Notes: a model not told the origin generated them from the sequence alone. A stretch of 64,000 nt of DNA from Eubacteriales bacterium (GCA_028693055.1 JAQUWD010000012.1:19070-83069); one strand, 5' to 3'. Numbered from the stretch's first letter, positions 16,243 to 26,201 are shown. Program-made: numbers and translations.

Positions 16243-18192
16243 ATGACGAAAATGACGGTGGAAACCCTGCGCTTGCCAATGGCTCCCCTTGGGCCGGAAA
16301 ACCCGCTGCCGCCCATCGCGGGCGTGGGTAACGTGCAGCAGCGCGCCCAGAGCACGCTGGACGAGAGCGACGGTCTGTATTTAGGCTACGGCTTTGTGAA
16401 CGGCTGCTTTCCGTACCGGACGCTGGACGGCTATGGCGAAGAGCTAACGCAAGGCGAGCTGCCTGTGGTGGTGCTGGAAAACAAGTACCTCCGGGCGGAG
16501 CTTTGCCCCACGCTGGGCGGTAAGCTGCGCTCGCTAATCGATTTGCAAAAGGGTCGAGAGCTTTTATATTGCAACCCGGTGATCCGGCCCCGGAATCTTG
16601 CTGTGCGAAACGCGTGGACCTCCGGCGGCGTGGAATGGAACTGCGGCGTGATTGGTCACACACCCTACACCTGTCAGCCGGTTTTCGCTGCCCGCACGGC
16701 GCTTCAGGACGGCACGCCGGTGCTTCGGCTGTACGCCTTTGAGCGCATCCGCGCGGCGGTTTATCAGCTGGACATTTTTCTGCCGCAGGACTCTCGGCAG
16801 CTGTATGTGCGCACCCGGATTTACAATCCCCACAAGGAAACCATCCCCATGTACTGGTGGAGCAATATAGCCGTGCCTGAAAACGATCAGGCGCGGGTGC
16901 TGGTACCGGCACAGCAAGCCTATACCCACGCTCATGGCGCGGTTTCCCGTACCGATATCCCCATGGTAGACGGTATCGACGTGACCTATCCCACCCACAA
17001 TCCCGGAGCGGTGGATTACTTCTGGAAGGTGCGGGATAAGGCACGACGGGCGTTTGCCTGCTTGGACGGCGAGGGGTATGGATTGTGCCAATGCTCCACC
17101 GACCGGCTCCAAGGCCGAAAGCTCTTTGTCTGGGGACAGACCCCCGGGAGCCGCAATTGGGAGCGGTTCCTTACCGGCGCGGGCGATGATGGCTGTTATG
17201 TTGAGATACAGGCGGGTTTGGCCCGCACCCAGTATGAATGCCTGCCCATGCCGCCCCAAACCGCGTGGGAATGGCTGGAGGCTTACGGCCCCATGGAGGC
17301 GGAGCCCAGCCGGGTGCACGGAGATTGGCAGGCTGCGCAGGAGGAGCTGCTGCTTCGGATGGAAGCGTTGATCCCCAGAGATCGAATGGATGAATTGCTG
17401 GCGGCTACCCATGCCATGGCGGTCAGCCCTGCCGACGAGGTTTTATTTCAAGGCGACGGCTGGGGTGCGCTGGAGGTTCTGCGGCGGGAGCGGCAGCAGG
17501 ACGCTCCTCTTTGCCCGTGGCTGGATTTCGGGCGGCCCGGACAGCTACAGGAGCCATGGAAACGGCTCCTGCTGGAGGGCTCCTTCGGGGAGCATCCCCT
17601 TGATGCGCCGCCGGAAAGCTGGATGCTGCAGCAGGAGTGGATAAAGCTGATGCAGACTGCCGTTTCTGGCCCAGACCAAGAAAACGCCTATGCTCAGCTA
17701 GAGCTGGGCATGTCGCTGCTGGTAAAAAAAGAGCTCAAGGTAGCTGCTGCTTGTCTGCGGCGTTCCTTGAAGCTCCGCCCTTCGGCATGGGCGATGTACG
17801 GTTTGTCCTATATGGGGGAGCCGAAAACGGCTTTGAATTGGCTGCTAAAGGCAGTCTCCTTTTCTCCCGATACGGGAGCGCTGGCGGTGGAGGCCCTTCG
17901 CCGTCTGCTGGAAGCCGACGCGCCTAAACGAGCGCTGGCATTGGAGGAGGGACTGCCGCAAAGCGTACGGGCGACGCCCCGGGTGCGGCTATACCGCTGC
18001 ACGGCGCTGGTGCGGTTAAAGCGGATCAAGGAGGCGGAGGCTCTTTATCCCACGCTGTGTATTTCCGATTTGCGGGAGGGAGAGTTGGGCGTGACCAAGC
18101 TTTGGTTTGAGCTGCAGGAGGCAAAGTCGGGGAGCGAGGTTCAAGCATCGGCTTTGCCGACGGAGCTGGATTTCCGCACTCATCCCTGCTGA
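16243..18192 (+). CDS. DUF5107 domain protein with short helical-repeat tail
   Basis: A 649-residue protein with no signal peptide. Residues about 30-350 match DUF5107, a beta-rich domain resembling aldose-epimerase/galactose-mutarotase-type sugar-binding folds: ENKYLRAELCPTLGGKLRSL, WTSGGVEWNCG and MYWWSN are shared with the larger protein at 31.0-34.1 kb (ENEYLRIELMPQLGGRIYSA, WISGGCEFNW, LWWEN). The remainder is helical, with a brief TPR-like segment (ELGMSLLVKKELKVAAACLRRS). It probably handles a sugar or glycoside in the cytoplasm; no reaction is established. AAGGAG lies 10 bases before the ATG. Its 3' end overlaps the convergent response-regulator gene by 13 bases. Confidence 0.78.
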   Translation: MTKMTVETLRLPMAPLGPENPLPPIAGVGNVQQRAQSTLDESDGLYLGYGFVNGCFPYRTLDGYGEELTQGELPVVVLENKYLRAELCPTLGGKLRSLIDLQKGRELLYCNPVIRPRNLAVRNAWTSGGVEWNCGVIGHTPYTCQPVFAARTALQDGTPVLRLYAFERIRAAVYQLDIFLPQDSRQLYVRTRIYNPHKETIPMYWWSNIAVPENDQARVLVPAQQAYTHAHGAVSRTDIPMVDGIDVTYPTHNPGAVDYFWKVRDKARRAFACLDGEGYGLCQCSTDRLQGRKLFVWGQTPGSRNWERFLTGAGDDGCYVEIQAGLARTQYECLPMPPQTAWEWLEAYGPMEAEPSRVHGDWQAAQEELLLRMEALIPRDRMDELLAATHAMAVSPADEVLFQGDGWGALEVLRRERQQDAPLCPWLDFGRPGQLQEPWKRLLLEGSFGEHPLDAPPESWMLQQEWIKLMQTAVSGPDQENAYAQLELGMSLLVKKELKVAAACLRRSLKLRPSAWAMYGLSYMGEPKTALNWLLKAVSFSPDTGALAVEALRRLLEADAPKRALALEEGLPQSVRATPRVRLYRCTALVRLKRIKEAEALYPTLCISDLREGELGVTKLWFELQEAKSGSEVQASALPTELDFRTHPC

Positions 18193-19598
18193 GCCTGATT
18201 GCGGTACTGCTTGGGCGTTACGCCCGTCTCTCGCTTAAACAGCTTGGTGAAGGTTAGGTAGCTGTCATAGCCCGCCTTGTCGCTGATTTCCGAAACCAGC
18301 AAATTCGTCGTTTCCAAAAGCTCCCGAGCGTAATCCATGCGAAGCGCGTTCAGGTAATTGGTAAAGGTCGTGCCCAGCTCCTTTTTAAATAGCTGGCTCA
18401 GATAGCTGGGGTTGATGCAGTGGCGGGTGCTCAGCTCTTGAAAGGAAATTTCCTTGGTGAAGCTTCCGTTGATCTCTGTAACCACCTGTCGCAAGGTTTC
18501 GTTGTGAAGCTGATCCGCGTTAAAGGCGGGCCCGGTCATATGGCTAAGCTCCCGGCACAGCGCTTTGACCATGGCTTCAAAGGAGCCGTAGCGCTCGGCT
18601 ACCTCGAAGCCAAACCGCAGGGGAGTGGGGCAGGGCTGATTTTTCATGCGACACAGCAAAGTCTGACATTGATTGTGAACCGTTACCGCATCCCCCAGCC
18701 GCAGCGCCGATTGCTCCTCCGGGCTTAGGGAGGACAGGCTGTGGATGGCTTCCTTGGGTCGGTTGTGATTGCAAAGGGAACGGAATTTTTCCGAAAAGGC
18801 GGTAGGCTCGGCGCTTTGCGGCTCTACCCGCCCCAAGGGGTTCTGTCCCGGGTTGAAAAATCCAGCGTAAAGCTGACCGCAAAGCGCTTCAAAGCTGTTA
18901 CAGAGATAGCTTTCCGGCTGAGAGGTTACGTCGTACACAAAGGCGGACAGCTGCCCCTCCGTGACCGCCGCCAGCAGCGCCGAGCGGAAGGGATAGCCCT
19001 CCAGCGCCGTTAAATCTCCTTGAATCAGATACATCCGGCAGCGTTCCCCCACCCGGAGAGCGGTAGCTGGCAGCACGCCCTTTAGCGGCGCTTCCCCAGC
19101 ACCGTCGGATAAGCCCACGGCAATGGGCTGGCCTTCGGCAAAGCCCGCCAGCAGTGGACGAGCGTTCTCCGGGGACGGAGCCGTCAAAAAATGCCCCATG
19201 GCTCGGTTGCGCCGCGCCTCGTCGTCCTCCAGCCTGCCCTTGATTTGCTGCAATATTTCCGCAAGCTCCTCATTTTCCACAGGCTTAAGGCAATAGCCTG
19301 CCGCCCCCAAGCGGATAGCGTCCTGGGCGTAGCGAAATTCCGCATGACCGCTGATGATCACAAACAAGGGCGGCGCTTCCAGCTCCCGGCATTGCTCCAT
19401 CAGCTCGATGCCGGTAAGGCCGGGCATTTTCACGTCGGTCAGCACTACCTCCGGCTTAGCGCTGCTGATCAGCGCCAGCGCTTCCCGTCCGTTGGTGGCG
19501 GTGGCCACTACCTCAAAGCCGCTGCCTTTCCAGTCAAAGCCGAAAACAAGGCTGTTGATAATCATGCGTTCATCATCCACAATCAATACCGAATGCAT
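18180..19598 (-). CDS. YesN-like response regulator with AraC DNA-binding domain
   Basis: A 472-residue two-component regulator. The receiver domain (1-120) has VDDE, the phospho-acceptor Asp in VVLTDVKMPG, and the switch Lys in CLKPVEN. The long middle region is divergent. The C-terminal ~100 residues carry two AraC helix-turn-helix motifs (STRHCINPSYLSQLFKKELG and AGYDSYLTFTKLFKRETG). Its ATG is 2 bases from the kinase stop with GGAGG inside the kinase gene, so the two are translated together. Likely targets are the divergent binding protein and the CUT1 importer downstream of it. Confidence 0.9.
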   Translation of the reverse strand: MHSVLIVDDERMIINSLVFGFDWKGSGFEVVATATNGREALALISSAKPEVVLTDVKMPGLTGIELMEQCRELEAPPLFVIISGHAEFRYAQDAIRLGAAGYCLKPVENEELAEILQQIKGRLEDDEARRNRAMGHFLTAPSPENARPLLAGFAEGQPIAVGLSDGAGEAPLKGVLPATALRVGERCRMYLIQGDLTALEGYPFRSALLAAVTEGQLSAFVYDVTSQPESYLCNSFEALCGQLYAGFFNPGQNPLGRVEPQSAEPTAFSEKFRSLCNHNRPKEAIHSLSSLSPEEQSALRLGDAVTVHNQCQTLLCRMKNQPCPTPLRFGFEVAERYGSFEAMVKALCRELSHMTGPAFNADQLHNETLRQVVTEINGSFTKEISFQELSTRHCINPSYLSQLFKKELGTTFTNYLNALRMDYARELLETTNLLVSEISDKAGYDSYLTFTKLFKRETGVTPKQYRNQAQQG

Positions 19599-19600
19599 GC

Positions 19601-21322
19601 CTATGCCTCCTTTAGCGCCGGTAGGCGCAGCTCTACAGTGGTGCCCTTTCCAAGGGTGCTGTTCAGCGTTACGCCGTATGCCGGGCCGTATTGCAGCTTC
19701 AGGCGGCTGTCCACATTGAGGATGCCGATGTGCCCCGTGCCCTCTGCATCCTGCGCCGGGTCCAGCGTGCGCTTCAGCCGGCCGTTCAGCTCCGTTAGCA
19801 CCTCCGGGGACATGCCCACGCCGTCGTCAATAACCTTGAGCACCAGCGTCTGCTCCTCTAGCTTGGTTTCCACCGTCAGGTGACAGAAGCCGTCGTGCTG
19901 TTCGATCCCATGGACGATAGCGTTCTCGATCATGGGCTGCAGGATCAGCTTCGGCACTAAAAAATCGGCGCATTCCTTTGGCATGGGGCAGGCAACGTCA
20001 AACCGATCCTGAAAACGGTAATGCTGTATGTTGAGGTAATTCTGCGCGATTTTCCATTCCTCCCGTAGGGGAACAATGCTTTTGCCCTTGATGCTATATT
20101 TGAAAATGAGGCTCAAGGAGCGGGCGATTTCGGCAATCTCCGGCTGACCGTTGGTATAAGCGATGCCCACCATGGTTTCCAAGGTGTTGTACAGAAAGTG
20201 GGGGTTGACCTCGCTGCGCAGATGGGCTAGCTCGAACTGCTTGGCTAGCAGACGGTTTTCGTAGGCGGCGGTGTTGGCGTCTACCACCTCGGCGGTTAGC
20301 TGCACGGTTTTTTCAAGCAAGGCGTTAAATTCGTTGCCGATGCGCCCCGCCTCCTGATAGCCTTCAAGTTCCACCTGTTCGCTGAGGTTGCCTAGGCTTC
20401 CGCCGCCTAGCTTTTCAATGAAGCGAAGCAGCTGCTTTAAGGGGCTGACTAGGTTTCGCGCAAAGGCGATCCATAGCAGCGCCAGCAAAGACAGCAGCCC
20501 CAGCGCTACCAGCAGCTCGCCGTTGCGGCCGTCGCCGGAGGCAAGAAGGCTTTCGGCCCTTTCCTGCAGCACATAGATATGATAGCCAATGGAAAGGGGC
20601 GTATCGGAAAAATAATAGGGATCGTTCCGACGAGCCTGCTCCAGCGCCGCTTGCCCGGCCCGCGGCCCGTTGCTCCATACCACCTGCCCCGCTTGATCCG
20701 CCAGATACAGCGTTAGATCGCTGGCGGCGGAAAGCTGACGTTCGCCGGTAAAGGCGGAATCCGAAAGCACAAGGTATACGTTGCCGATGTTCTGGCTAGT
20801 CTGGTTATAGCTATCGATGGATTCGATGTTTTTGCTCATGACCAAATAGCGCTGGGAGGTTTTCCCTTGATGGGAAACCATCAGCCCGCTTAGGGACAGC
20901 GTGGTAGCCGTCTGAGGCGGCACCTCGGTTTGGCTGTCCGCCAGGTTGTAGAGCCGACCTTGGCTGTCCTCCACCACGATGTCCGTTATGGAGCCGCTCA
21001 AGGTGGCGGCCTGTATCAAAGCCCTTTTCAGACTGCCGTATCGCTCCACCCGCTCGCCCTCGCTTTTGGCAAACAGGAATTCCTGCACGTCCTTGTCGAA
21101 GGAGATTAAGCGGATGATTTTGGCATAGCTGTCGTACTGCGCCTCGGCCATGCGCTCCGTTTGGTCCACCAGACTGTCCACATACTCCACAAAGGTGTTG
21201 TGGGCGGAGGTTTGCGCCTGACTTAGGGTAAACAAAAGATAGCCTGTCAGCAGCGCCGCCGTGAATGCGCACATCAAGGCGATTTGCGTATAGACCCGCA
21301 GCCTTCGATACCAGCGTAGCAT
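19601..21322 (-). CDS. YesM-like sensor histidine kinase
   Basis: A 573-residue membrane kinase. Two hydrophobic segments (about 12-34 and 285-305) enclose an extracellular sensor region. A HAMP-type linker follows, then the His_kinase motif NPHFLYNTLETM with the phospho-acceptor His and the HATPase N box (MIENAIVHGIEQH) and G box (DDGVGMSPE). This is the sugar-sensing YesM class. The start at 21322 (MLRWYRR) is chosen because the preceding GGGGGGTG can serve as a ribosome site; the ORF extends further upstream into the divergent gene. It is divergent from the lipoprotein binding-protein gene, with only 67 bases between starts. Confidence 0.9.
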   Translation of the reverse strand: MLRWYRRLRVYTQIALMCAFTAALLTGYLLFTLSQAQTSAHNTFVEYVDSLVDQTERMAEAQYDSYAKIIRLISFDKDVQEFLFAKSEGERVERYGSLKRALIQAATLSGSITDIVVEDSQGRLYNLADSQTEVPPQTATTLSLSGLMVSHQGKTSQRYLVMSKNIESIDSYNQTSQNIGNVYLVLSDSAFTGERQLSAASDLTLYLADQAGQVVWSNGPRAGQAALEQARRNDPYYFSDTPLSIGYHIYVLQERAESLLASGDGRNGELLVALGLLSLLALLWIAFARNLVSPLKQLLRFIEKLGGGSLGNLSEQVELEGYQEAGRIGNEFNALLEKTVQLTAEVVDANTAAYENRLLAKQFELAHLRSEVNPHFLYNTLETMVGIAYTNGQPEIAEIARSLSLIFKYSIKGKSIVPLREEWKIAQNYLNIQHYRFQDRFDVACPMPKECADFLVPKLILQPMIENAIVHGIEQHDGFCHLTVETKLEEQTLVLKVIDDGVGMSPEVLTELNGRLKRTLDPAQDAEGTGHIGILNVDSRLKLQYGPAYGVTLNSTLGKGTTVELRLPALKEA

Positions 21323-21389
21323 TCTGCACCCCCCCATTTTTATCCATTGTACACGTATGCCACGGCAAAGACAAGGAGGAAATCTCTGG

Positions 21390-22940
21390 ATGAAAAAGCT
21401 TGCGTTTTTACTCTGCCTTCTTTTGGCGGCCTGTCTATCCGCCTGCGCCCCGGAGCAGCCAGCCGACAGCTCCAGCCAGCCGGAGCCGGTGCACATTACC
21501 GTAGCCTTCTGGAATGCGGGCGTTATGCAGGGGGACGCTTTTCAGCGCTACGTGGAGGAACGGTTTGGCGTGGTGCTGGAGCCTGTGGATCTCTCCTACG
21601 AAAACTACACCCAGCGCTTGCAGCAGCTGGCGGCGACGGACGAGCTGCCGGATATCATGGGCAATGATATTATGGGTACCTCGGCTTATGAAAGCTGGAT
21701 ATCCCAAAACAAAATTCGCGCCATCCCCAAAAGCCTTTCTGCCTATCCCAACTTACAGCGCTATCTGGATCAGCCCTATAACGAGCGGTTCAAGCGGGAT
21801 AACGGCTCCTTTTACGCCATTCCCCGGTTGACCTATACGGAGGAAGCGCTTTGGGCGCTGGACCGCTGTATTATGCTGCGCAAGGACTGGATGCAGAAGC
21901 TGGATTATACCGTGCCCCAAAGCTGGGAGGAATTTCGGCAGCTGTTAAGCGCCTTTGTCCATGACGACCCGGACGGCAACGGAATCGACGACACCGTCGG
22001 CTTGACCGCTTCTCATTTAAATACATTGGAAGCCGTATACCTCAACCTTTTCCCGGAGCTAAGCAATACCGAGCGGGGCTGGATGTACGAGGATGAAAAA
22101 TGGATGCCCGTGTACTGCTCCAAGCGCGTCGCCCCAGCGCTGGAAACCATGCGGCAGCTTTATCAGGACGGCTTGCTGGACCCAAGCATCGCCTATGTTT
22201 CCACCCAAGAGGCGGTGAACAACTTCGCCAAGGGCAAATCCGGGGCTATTTGCGGCCAGTACTATCTGGTGCTGAACTGTCTGGCGGATTTGGGCATGCT
22301 GGATCAAGCCTATGATATGGTGCAGATTTTGCCTACCTGGCCCTGCGAGGACGGCAACCGCTACCGCTTTACTACTAGCCTCCATTGGTCGGAAAGCTAT
22401 TTCGGCGCGAGGGTAGACGACGAAAAGATGGATAAGATTCTAGCACTGTACGATTGGCTGCTTTCGGATGATTTTATGCTGTGCTATCGCTATGGAATCG
22501 AGGGAACGGATTGGGTTTACGAAGCCGGTCGGGTAAAGGCGCTGCGCCAGATTTCGCCTTTGCGGGAATACCCCAGCCTGTCGATTCTGTCAAAGCTGGT
22601 GCAATGGCATCAGGACGAGCAGTATGAGCTGAGCGATTATAACGAGCTGACCTATGGCCGCCTGACCCTTGCCAACGCCAGAGAATGGCTGGACTGGTTC
22701 CGCAATCATACCAAACGGGTCAATTATAATTATGATATTGTTTTTATGTCGACCCAAGCTAAAAACAGCTTGGTATACAATACGGTAGCCCAGGAAAAGA
22801 TGTTAAAGGTCATTGTCGGGCAGGAAAGCGCGCTGACCGCATGGCCGAAGGCCCTGAAGGAAATGGAGGACAGCACCACCTTGCTGGCTGCCATCGACGA
22901 GGTGACCGCCGAGGCGCGCAGATTAGGAGTCCAGCCCTGA
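21390..22940 (+). CDS. Lipoprotein solute-binding protein next to the YesMN pair
   Basis: A 516-residue binding protein with a lipobox (LSAC) after MKKLAFLLCLLLAAC, so it should be lipid-anchored, unlike the three other binding proteins here. The first lobe has DDPDGNGIDDTVG, the calcium-loop-like motif of LplA-type proteins. AAGGAGGAAA precedes the ATG at 21390. It has no permeases of its own: the next gene is another complete SBP with its permeases after a 188-base gap. It may deliver ligand to the YesM sensor or to shared permeases. Confidence 0.85.
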   Translation: MKKLAFLLCLLLAACLSACAPEQPADSSSQPEPVHITVAFWNAGVMQGDAFQRYVEERFGVVLEPVDLSYENYTQRLQQLAATDELPDIMGNDIMGTSAYESWISQNKIRAIPKSLSAYPNLQRYLDQPYNERFKRDNGSFYAIPRLTYTEEALWALDRCIMLRKDWMQKLDYTVPQSWEEFRQLLSAFVHDDPDGNGIDDTVGLTASHLNTLEAVYLNLFPELSNTERGWMYEDEKWMPVYCSKRVAPALETMRQLYQDGLLDPSIAYVSTQEAVNNFAKGKSGAICGQYYLVLNCLADLGMLDQAYDMVQILPTWPCEDGNRYRFTTSLHWSESYFGARVDDEKMDKILALYDWLLSDDFMLCYRYGIEGTDWVYEAGRVKALRQISPLREYPSLSILSKLVQWHQDEQYELSDYNELTYGRLTLANAREWLDWFRNHTKRVNYNYDIVFMSTQAKNSLVYNTVAQEKMLKVIVGQESALTAWPKALKEMEDSTTLLAAIDEVTAEARRLGVQP

Positions 22941-23128
22941 AAAGCTGGCCTGTAATTAGCAAAAGCTGTCCGCTGTTTAGATTTGGGGATTCGAGACGGT
23001 TTTTCCTATCGTATTTGTCACTTTCTTATAATCTTCGCCCATTGTTTCCATTCCATTCATCGGGTATCCTTAGCACATACTCCTTCCCTCAAGGGAAGGC
23101 GAAAAGAAAAACAGGAGGGTACCTTATT

Positions 23129-24349
23129 ATGAAGAAGATTGCAGCATTGCTCGTGGCTCTTGTCATGATGTTGTCCATGACTGCCGTTGCCGAGGGCACG
23201 ACGGAATTGACTTATTGGTCCATGTGGTCCAGCACGGAGCCTCAGGCCATCGCCATCCAGAAGATCATTGACGAATACACCGCCGCTACCGGTGTGAAGG
23301 TCAACGTGGAGTGGATGGGCCGCGACATCAAGACCACCATTGAAACCGCTATTGACGCGGGCGAAAAGGTTGATCTGTTTGACGACGACTTCCAGCGCGT
23401 TTCCCAGCAGCTGGGTGGAAAGCTCACTGATCTGGAAGAAATGGCTAAGGCTGTCAATTATGACGATTTCGCCATCGCCGCTCTGCCTGCCGCCGTGCGC
23501 GGATGGGCTAGCTCCTTGAAGGCGATCCCCTATCAGTCTTACTCCTCCGGCATTTTGTACAACGTGGAAATGTTTGAAGCCGCCGGTATCGAAGCCGCTC
23601 CCGCCACTTGGGAAGAGCTGCTGGCTGCCTGTGAAAAGCTCAAGGCCGCCGGATACGCTCCCTTTGCTCAGGACGATGCGTATGTCCGCTACACCTACGG
23701 CTTCCTGCTGGCCCGTTACATCGGTCAGGATGCTGTGAAGGAACTGGTTATCAACGGCGATTGGGCCGAGAATGAGGGCGCTCTGAAGGCTGCCCAGCGC
23801 ATTGAAGAGCTGCACACCTTGGGCTACCTGTCCGACGAAGTGCCCGGCACCTACCCCGCCAGCCAGAACGGTCTGGGCTTCGGCACCACCGCTATGGTCG
23901 TATGCGCTACTTGGGTACCCAACGAAGTGCTCACCAACACCGAATACACCGGCACCATCGGTATGTATAACTTCCCCAGCGTCGAGGGCGGCGTTGATCC
24001 TAACACCTATGCCAATATTGGCGCGCAGGCCTTCGGCATCCCCGCCACCAGCGAAAACGCTCAGGCTGCCTTTGACCTGATCATGGCTATTGTCAGCGGC
24101 ACCGGCGATTCCATGTTGGCTATGGAAACCAACTCCTTGCCCTGCGACACCCGCAACACCGAATGGCCCGAGCTGCTGGCTGGCTGCAAGGACGCCGTTA
24201 ACGCTCAGACCGGCGTATATGACTGGAACATGGGTCTTGGCGAGAACGCCGATATCGACGCTACGCTGCAGACCAATCTGCTCAAGCTGTTCGAGGGCGG
24301 CTTCACTGCCCAGCAGTTCATCGACGCCATGGAAGAGGCCTCCAAATAA
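23129..24349 (+). CDS. CUT1 sugar ABC transporter solute-binding protein
   Basis: A 406-residue extracellular sugar-binding protein of the MalE/UgpB class: after a signal peptide (MKKIAALLVALVMMLSMTAVA) comes ELTYWSMWSSTEP, a typical family opening, and TWEELLAACEKLKAAGY. There is no lipobox cysteine. The start at 23129 follows AGGAGGG; the frame stays open upstream into the previous gene but without a better start. A TATAAT at 23027-23032 may be the -10 of its promoter, though the -35 is poor, consistent with activation by the YesN-type regulator. The operon continues with two permeases after an attenuator hairpin. Confidence 0.88.
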   Translation: MKKIAALLVALVMMLSMTAVAEGTTELTYWSMWSSTEPQAIAIQKIIDEYTAATGVKVNVEWMGRDIKTTIETAIDAGEKVDLFDDDFQRVSQQLGGKLTDLEEMAKAVNYDDFAIAALPAAVRGWASSLKAIPYQSYSSGILYNVEMFEAAGIEAAPATWEELLAACEKLKAAGYAPFAQDDAYVRYTYGFLLARYIGQDAVKELVINGDWAENEGALKAAQRIEELHTLGYLSDEVPGTYPASQNGLGFGTTAMVVCATWVPNEVLTNTEYTGTIGMYNFPSVEGGVDPNTYANIGAQAFGIPATSENAQAAFDLIMAIVSGTGDSMLAMETNSLPCDTRNTEWPELLAGCKDAVNAQTGVYDWNMGLGENADIDATLQTNLLKLFEGGFTAQQFIDAMEEASK

Positions 24350-24369
24350 GACGATCCTTACAATTGGGC

Positions 24370-24404
24370 GGGCGGCATCGTTTAGGCGCTGCCGCCCTTC
24401 TTTT
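24370..24404 (+). terminator. Intercistronic attenuator hairpin in the CUT1 operon
   Basis: An 8-bp GC stem GGGCGGCA/TGCCGCCC (24370-24377 with 24390-24397) followed by TTCTTTT, 20 bases after the SBP stop and upstream of the first permease. Same arrangement as at 9220-9253. Confidence 0.7.
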
Positions 24405-24430
24405 CATCCATCAGACAGGAGGGAGAAAAG

Positions 24431-25327
24431 GTGAAGCAAAGCAAAGGGATGATCGTGGCTTTTCTAGCCCCGGCAGTCGTCGCTTTTCTGATGATGTTCC
24501 TTTATCCAGTGACCCGGACGGTCATTATGAGCTTTTTTCAAGTGGAAAGCGTAACCGCCAAAACAGACGCATGGCAGTTCGCTGGCTTTAATAATTATGT
24601 GGAGCTTTGGAATTCCGTTACCTTCCGCGCCGCTATGAAAAACATCATGCTGATTTGGCTGATCGGCGGTATTGTGGTGCTGTCGCTCAGCCTGCTGTTT
24701 GCCGTGGTGCTCAATAGCGGCATCCGTGGCAAATCCTTTTTCCGCGCGTTGGTCTATATGCCTAATATCATCAGCGCCGTGGCCCTCGCCACCATGTGGA
24801 AGCAGTTTGTGTTTGTGAATGCAAACTACGGCTTGATGAAGGGCATCTGGAAAACCCTTGGGATGGGCAATGTGAACTGGCTGGGAACAGACATGATCTT
24901 TTGGGCCATGCTGATCGCCTTTTGCTTTGGCGCTGTGGGTTATTATATGCTGATCTTTTTAAGCGGCATCGATCGCATCCCCGCTGATTTGTTCGAAGCC
25001 GCAACCATAGACGGCGCTAACAAGCCCCGTCAATTCGTGCATATTACCATGCCGCTGTTGATGGGCACCTTGAAAACCAACCTGACCTTCTGGAGCATTT
25101 CCACCATTACCTTCTTTGTGTGGAGCAAGATGTTCTCGCCCCTCAACACCGACCTGACCACCGTTACCCCCATGGTGTACATGTACGATATCACCTTTGG
25201 CACTCAGGGCAACGTACAGCGCTCCGCAGGCGGAGGCGCGGCGGTGGGCGTGATTATGGCGCTGATGATTTTGCTTATCTTCATGGCCGTCAACGCGTTG
25301 ATCCGCGATGATGGGATCGAATATTAA
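24431..25327 (+). CDS. CUT1 sugar ABC transporter permease (MalF/UgpA-like)
   Basis: A 298-residue membrane permease with six hydrophobic segments, starting with the N-terminal helix VAFLAPAVVAFLMMFLYPV. The EAA loop is EAATIDGANKPRQF...MP. The GTG start at 24431 has AGGAGGGAG upstream. It ends 13 bases before the second permease start. The importer has no ATPase gene and would rely on a shared one. Confidence 0.9.
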   Translation: MKQSKGMIVAFLAPAVVAFLMMFLYPVTRTVIMSFFQVESVTAKTDAWQFAGFNNYVELWNSVTFRAAMKNIMLIWLIGGIVVLSLSLLFAVVLNSGIRGKSFFRALVYMPNIISAVALATMWKQFVFVNANYGLMKGIWKTLGMGNVNWLGTDMIFWAMLIAFCFGAVGYYMLIFLSGIDRIPADLFEAATIDGANKPRQFVHITMPLLMGTLKTNLTFWSISTITFFVWSKMFSPLNTDLTTVTPMVYMYDITFGTQGNVQRSAGGGAAVGVIMALMILLIFMAVNALIRDDGIEY

Positions 25328-25340
25328 GGGAGGCAATCGT

Positions 25341-26201
25341 ATGAAAAAGAACGTACAGCCCGTCTCCCTGAAACGGGAGGCAAAACTGCTGCCCGGTTAC
25401 CTGATCATGCTTTTGTGGCTGGTTTTTACGGTGGTGCTGCTAGGCTGGATCTTTGCAGCCAGTCTGTCCACCACGCGAGAAATCAACATGGGTAAGGTGC
25501 TGGGCTTTGAATCCGGGCTTCACTTTGAAAACTACGCCGCAGCGTGGAGCAGCTATAATGTATCCGTGTACTTCATGAACTCGTTTATCTACGCCACCTG
25601 CTCCTTGGCGTTTATTATCTTGATTTCCGCTCCCGCGTCCTATGTGCTGTCTCGGTTCAGCTTTCCCGGCAACAAGCTAATCCGCTCCTGCTTTATCATT
25701 GCCATGAGCATCCCGCTGATTATGGTGATTCTGCCGGTTTTCGGGCTGACCACGCAGCTCAGGCTTAACGGCTCCCGGGTGACGCTGATCATCCTCTATA
25801 CCTTCTTGAACATTCCTTTTACCACAACGTTCTTGATGAACTTCTTTTCTTCCTTAAGCCGCACCTATGAGGAAGCGGCTGCCATTGACGGCTGCACCCC
25901 CACAAAGACCTTTTGGCTGGTGATGCTGCCCTTGGCGCAGCCGGGCATTGTGACGGTGGGAATCTTCCTGTTCCTATCGGTATGGAACGAGTATTTTATG
26001 GCGTTGATCTTCGCCACCTCCGACCGCCTGCGCTCCGTGGGCCCCGGCTTGTATATGATGGTGGACACCATGACCCGTACAGGGAAGCTGGGCGGCCTGT
26101 TTGCGTCGGTCATCATCGTTTTCCTGCCCACCTTCGTGATTTACCTCTTCCTGTCGGAAAAGATCATTGCCGGCGTAACCGGCGGCGGAATCAAGGGGTA
26201 A
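25341..26201 (+). CDS. CUT1 sugar ABC transporter permease (MalG/UgpE-like)
   Basis: A 286-residue permease with six helices. The EAA loop reads EAAAIDGCTPTKTFW...LP, and the C-terminus SEKIIAGVTGGGIKG is the usual MalG-type ending. The ATG at 25341 has AGGGAGG seven bases before it, and an upstream in-frame ATG overlapping the previous gene is less likely. This ends the operon; the next gene has its own promoter starting 40 bases on. Confidence 0.9.
   Translation: MKKNVQPVSLKREAKLLPGYLIMLLWLVFTVVLLGWIFAASLSTTREINMGKVLGFESGLHFENYAAAWSSYNVSVYFMNSFIYATCSLAFIILISAPASYVLSRFSFPGNKLIRSCFIIAMSIPLIMVILPVFGLTTQLRLNGSRVTLIILYTFLNIPFTTTFLMNFFSSLSRTYEEAAAIDGCTPTKTFWLVMLPLAQPGIVTVGIFLFLSVWNEYFMALIFATSDRLRSVGPGLYMMVDTMTRTGKLGGLFASVIIVFLPTFVIYLFLSEKIIAGVTGGGIKG

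Noticed and set aside
16151..17412. Long minus-strand frames antisense to the DUF5107 gene
   Set aside because: They are low-complexity, Arg/Pro-rich shadows without a ribosome site; the plus-strand DUF5107 frame carries recognisable motifs.
18781..18794. Third CGGA-N5-TCCG match
   Set aside because: It lies inside the response-regulator coding sequence and about one match is expected by chance in 64 kb.
22841..23128. Upstream extension of the CUT1 binding-protein frame
   Set aside because: It runs into the previous gene and hides the signal peptide; the ATG at 23129 with AGGAGGG is correct.
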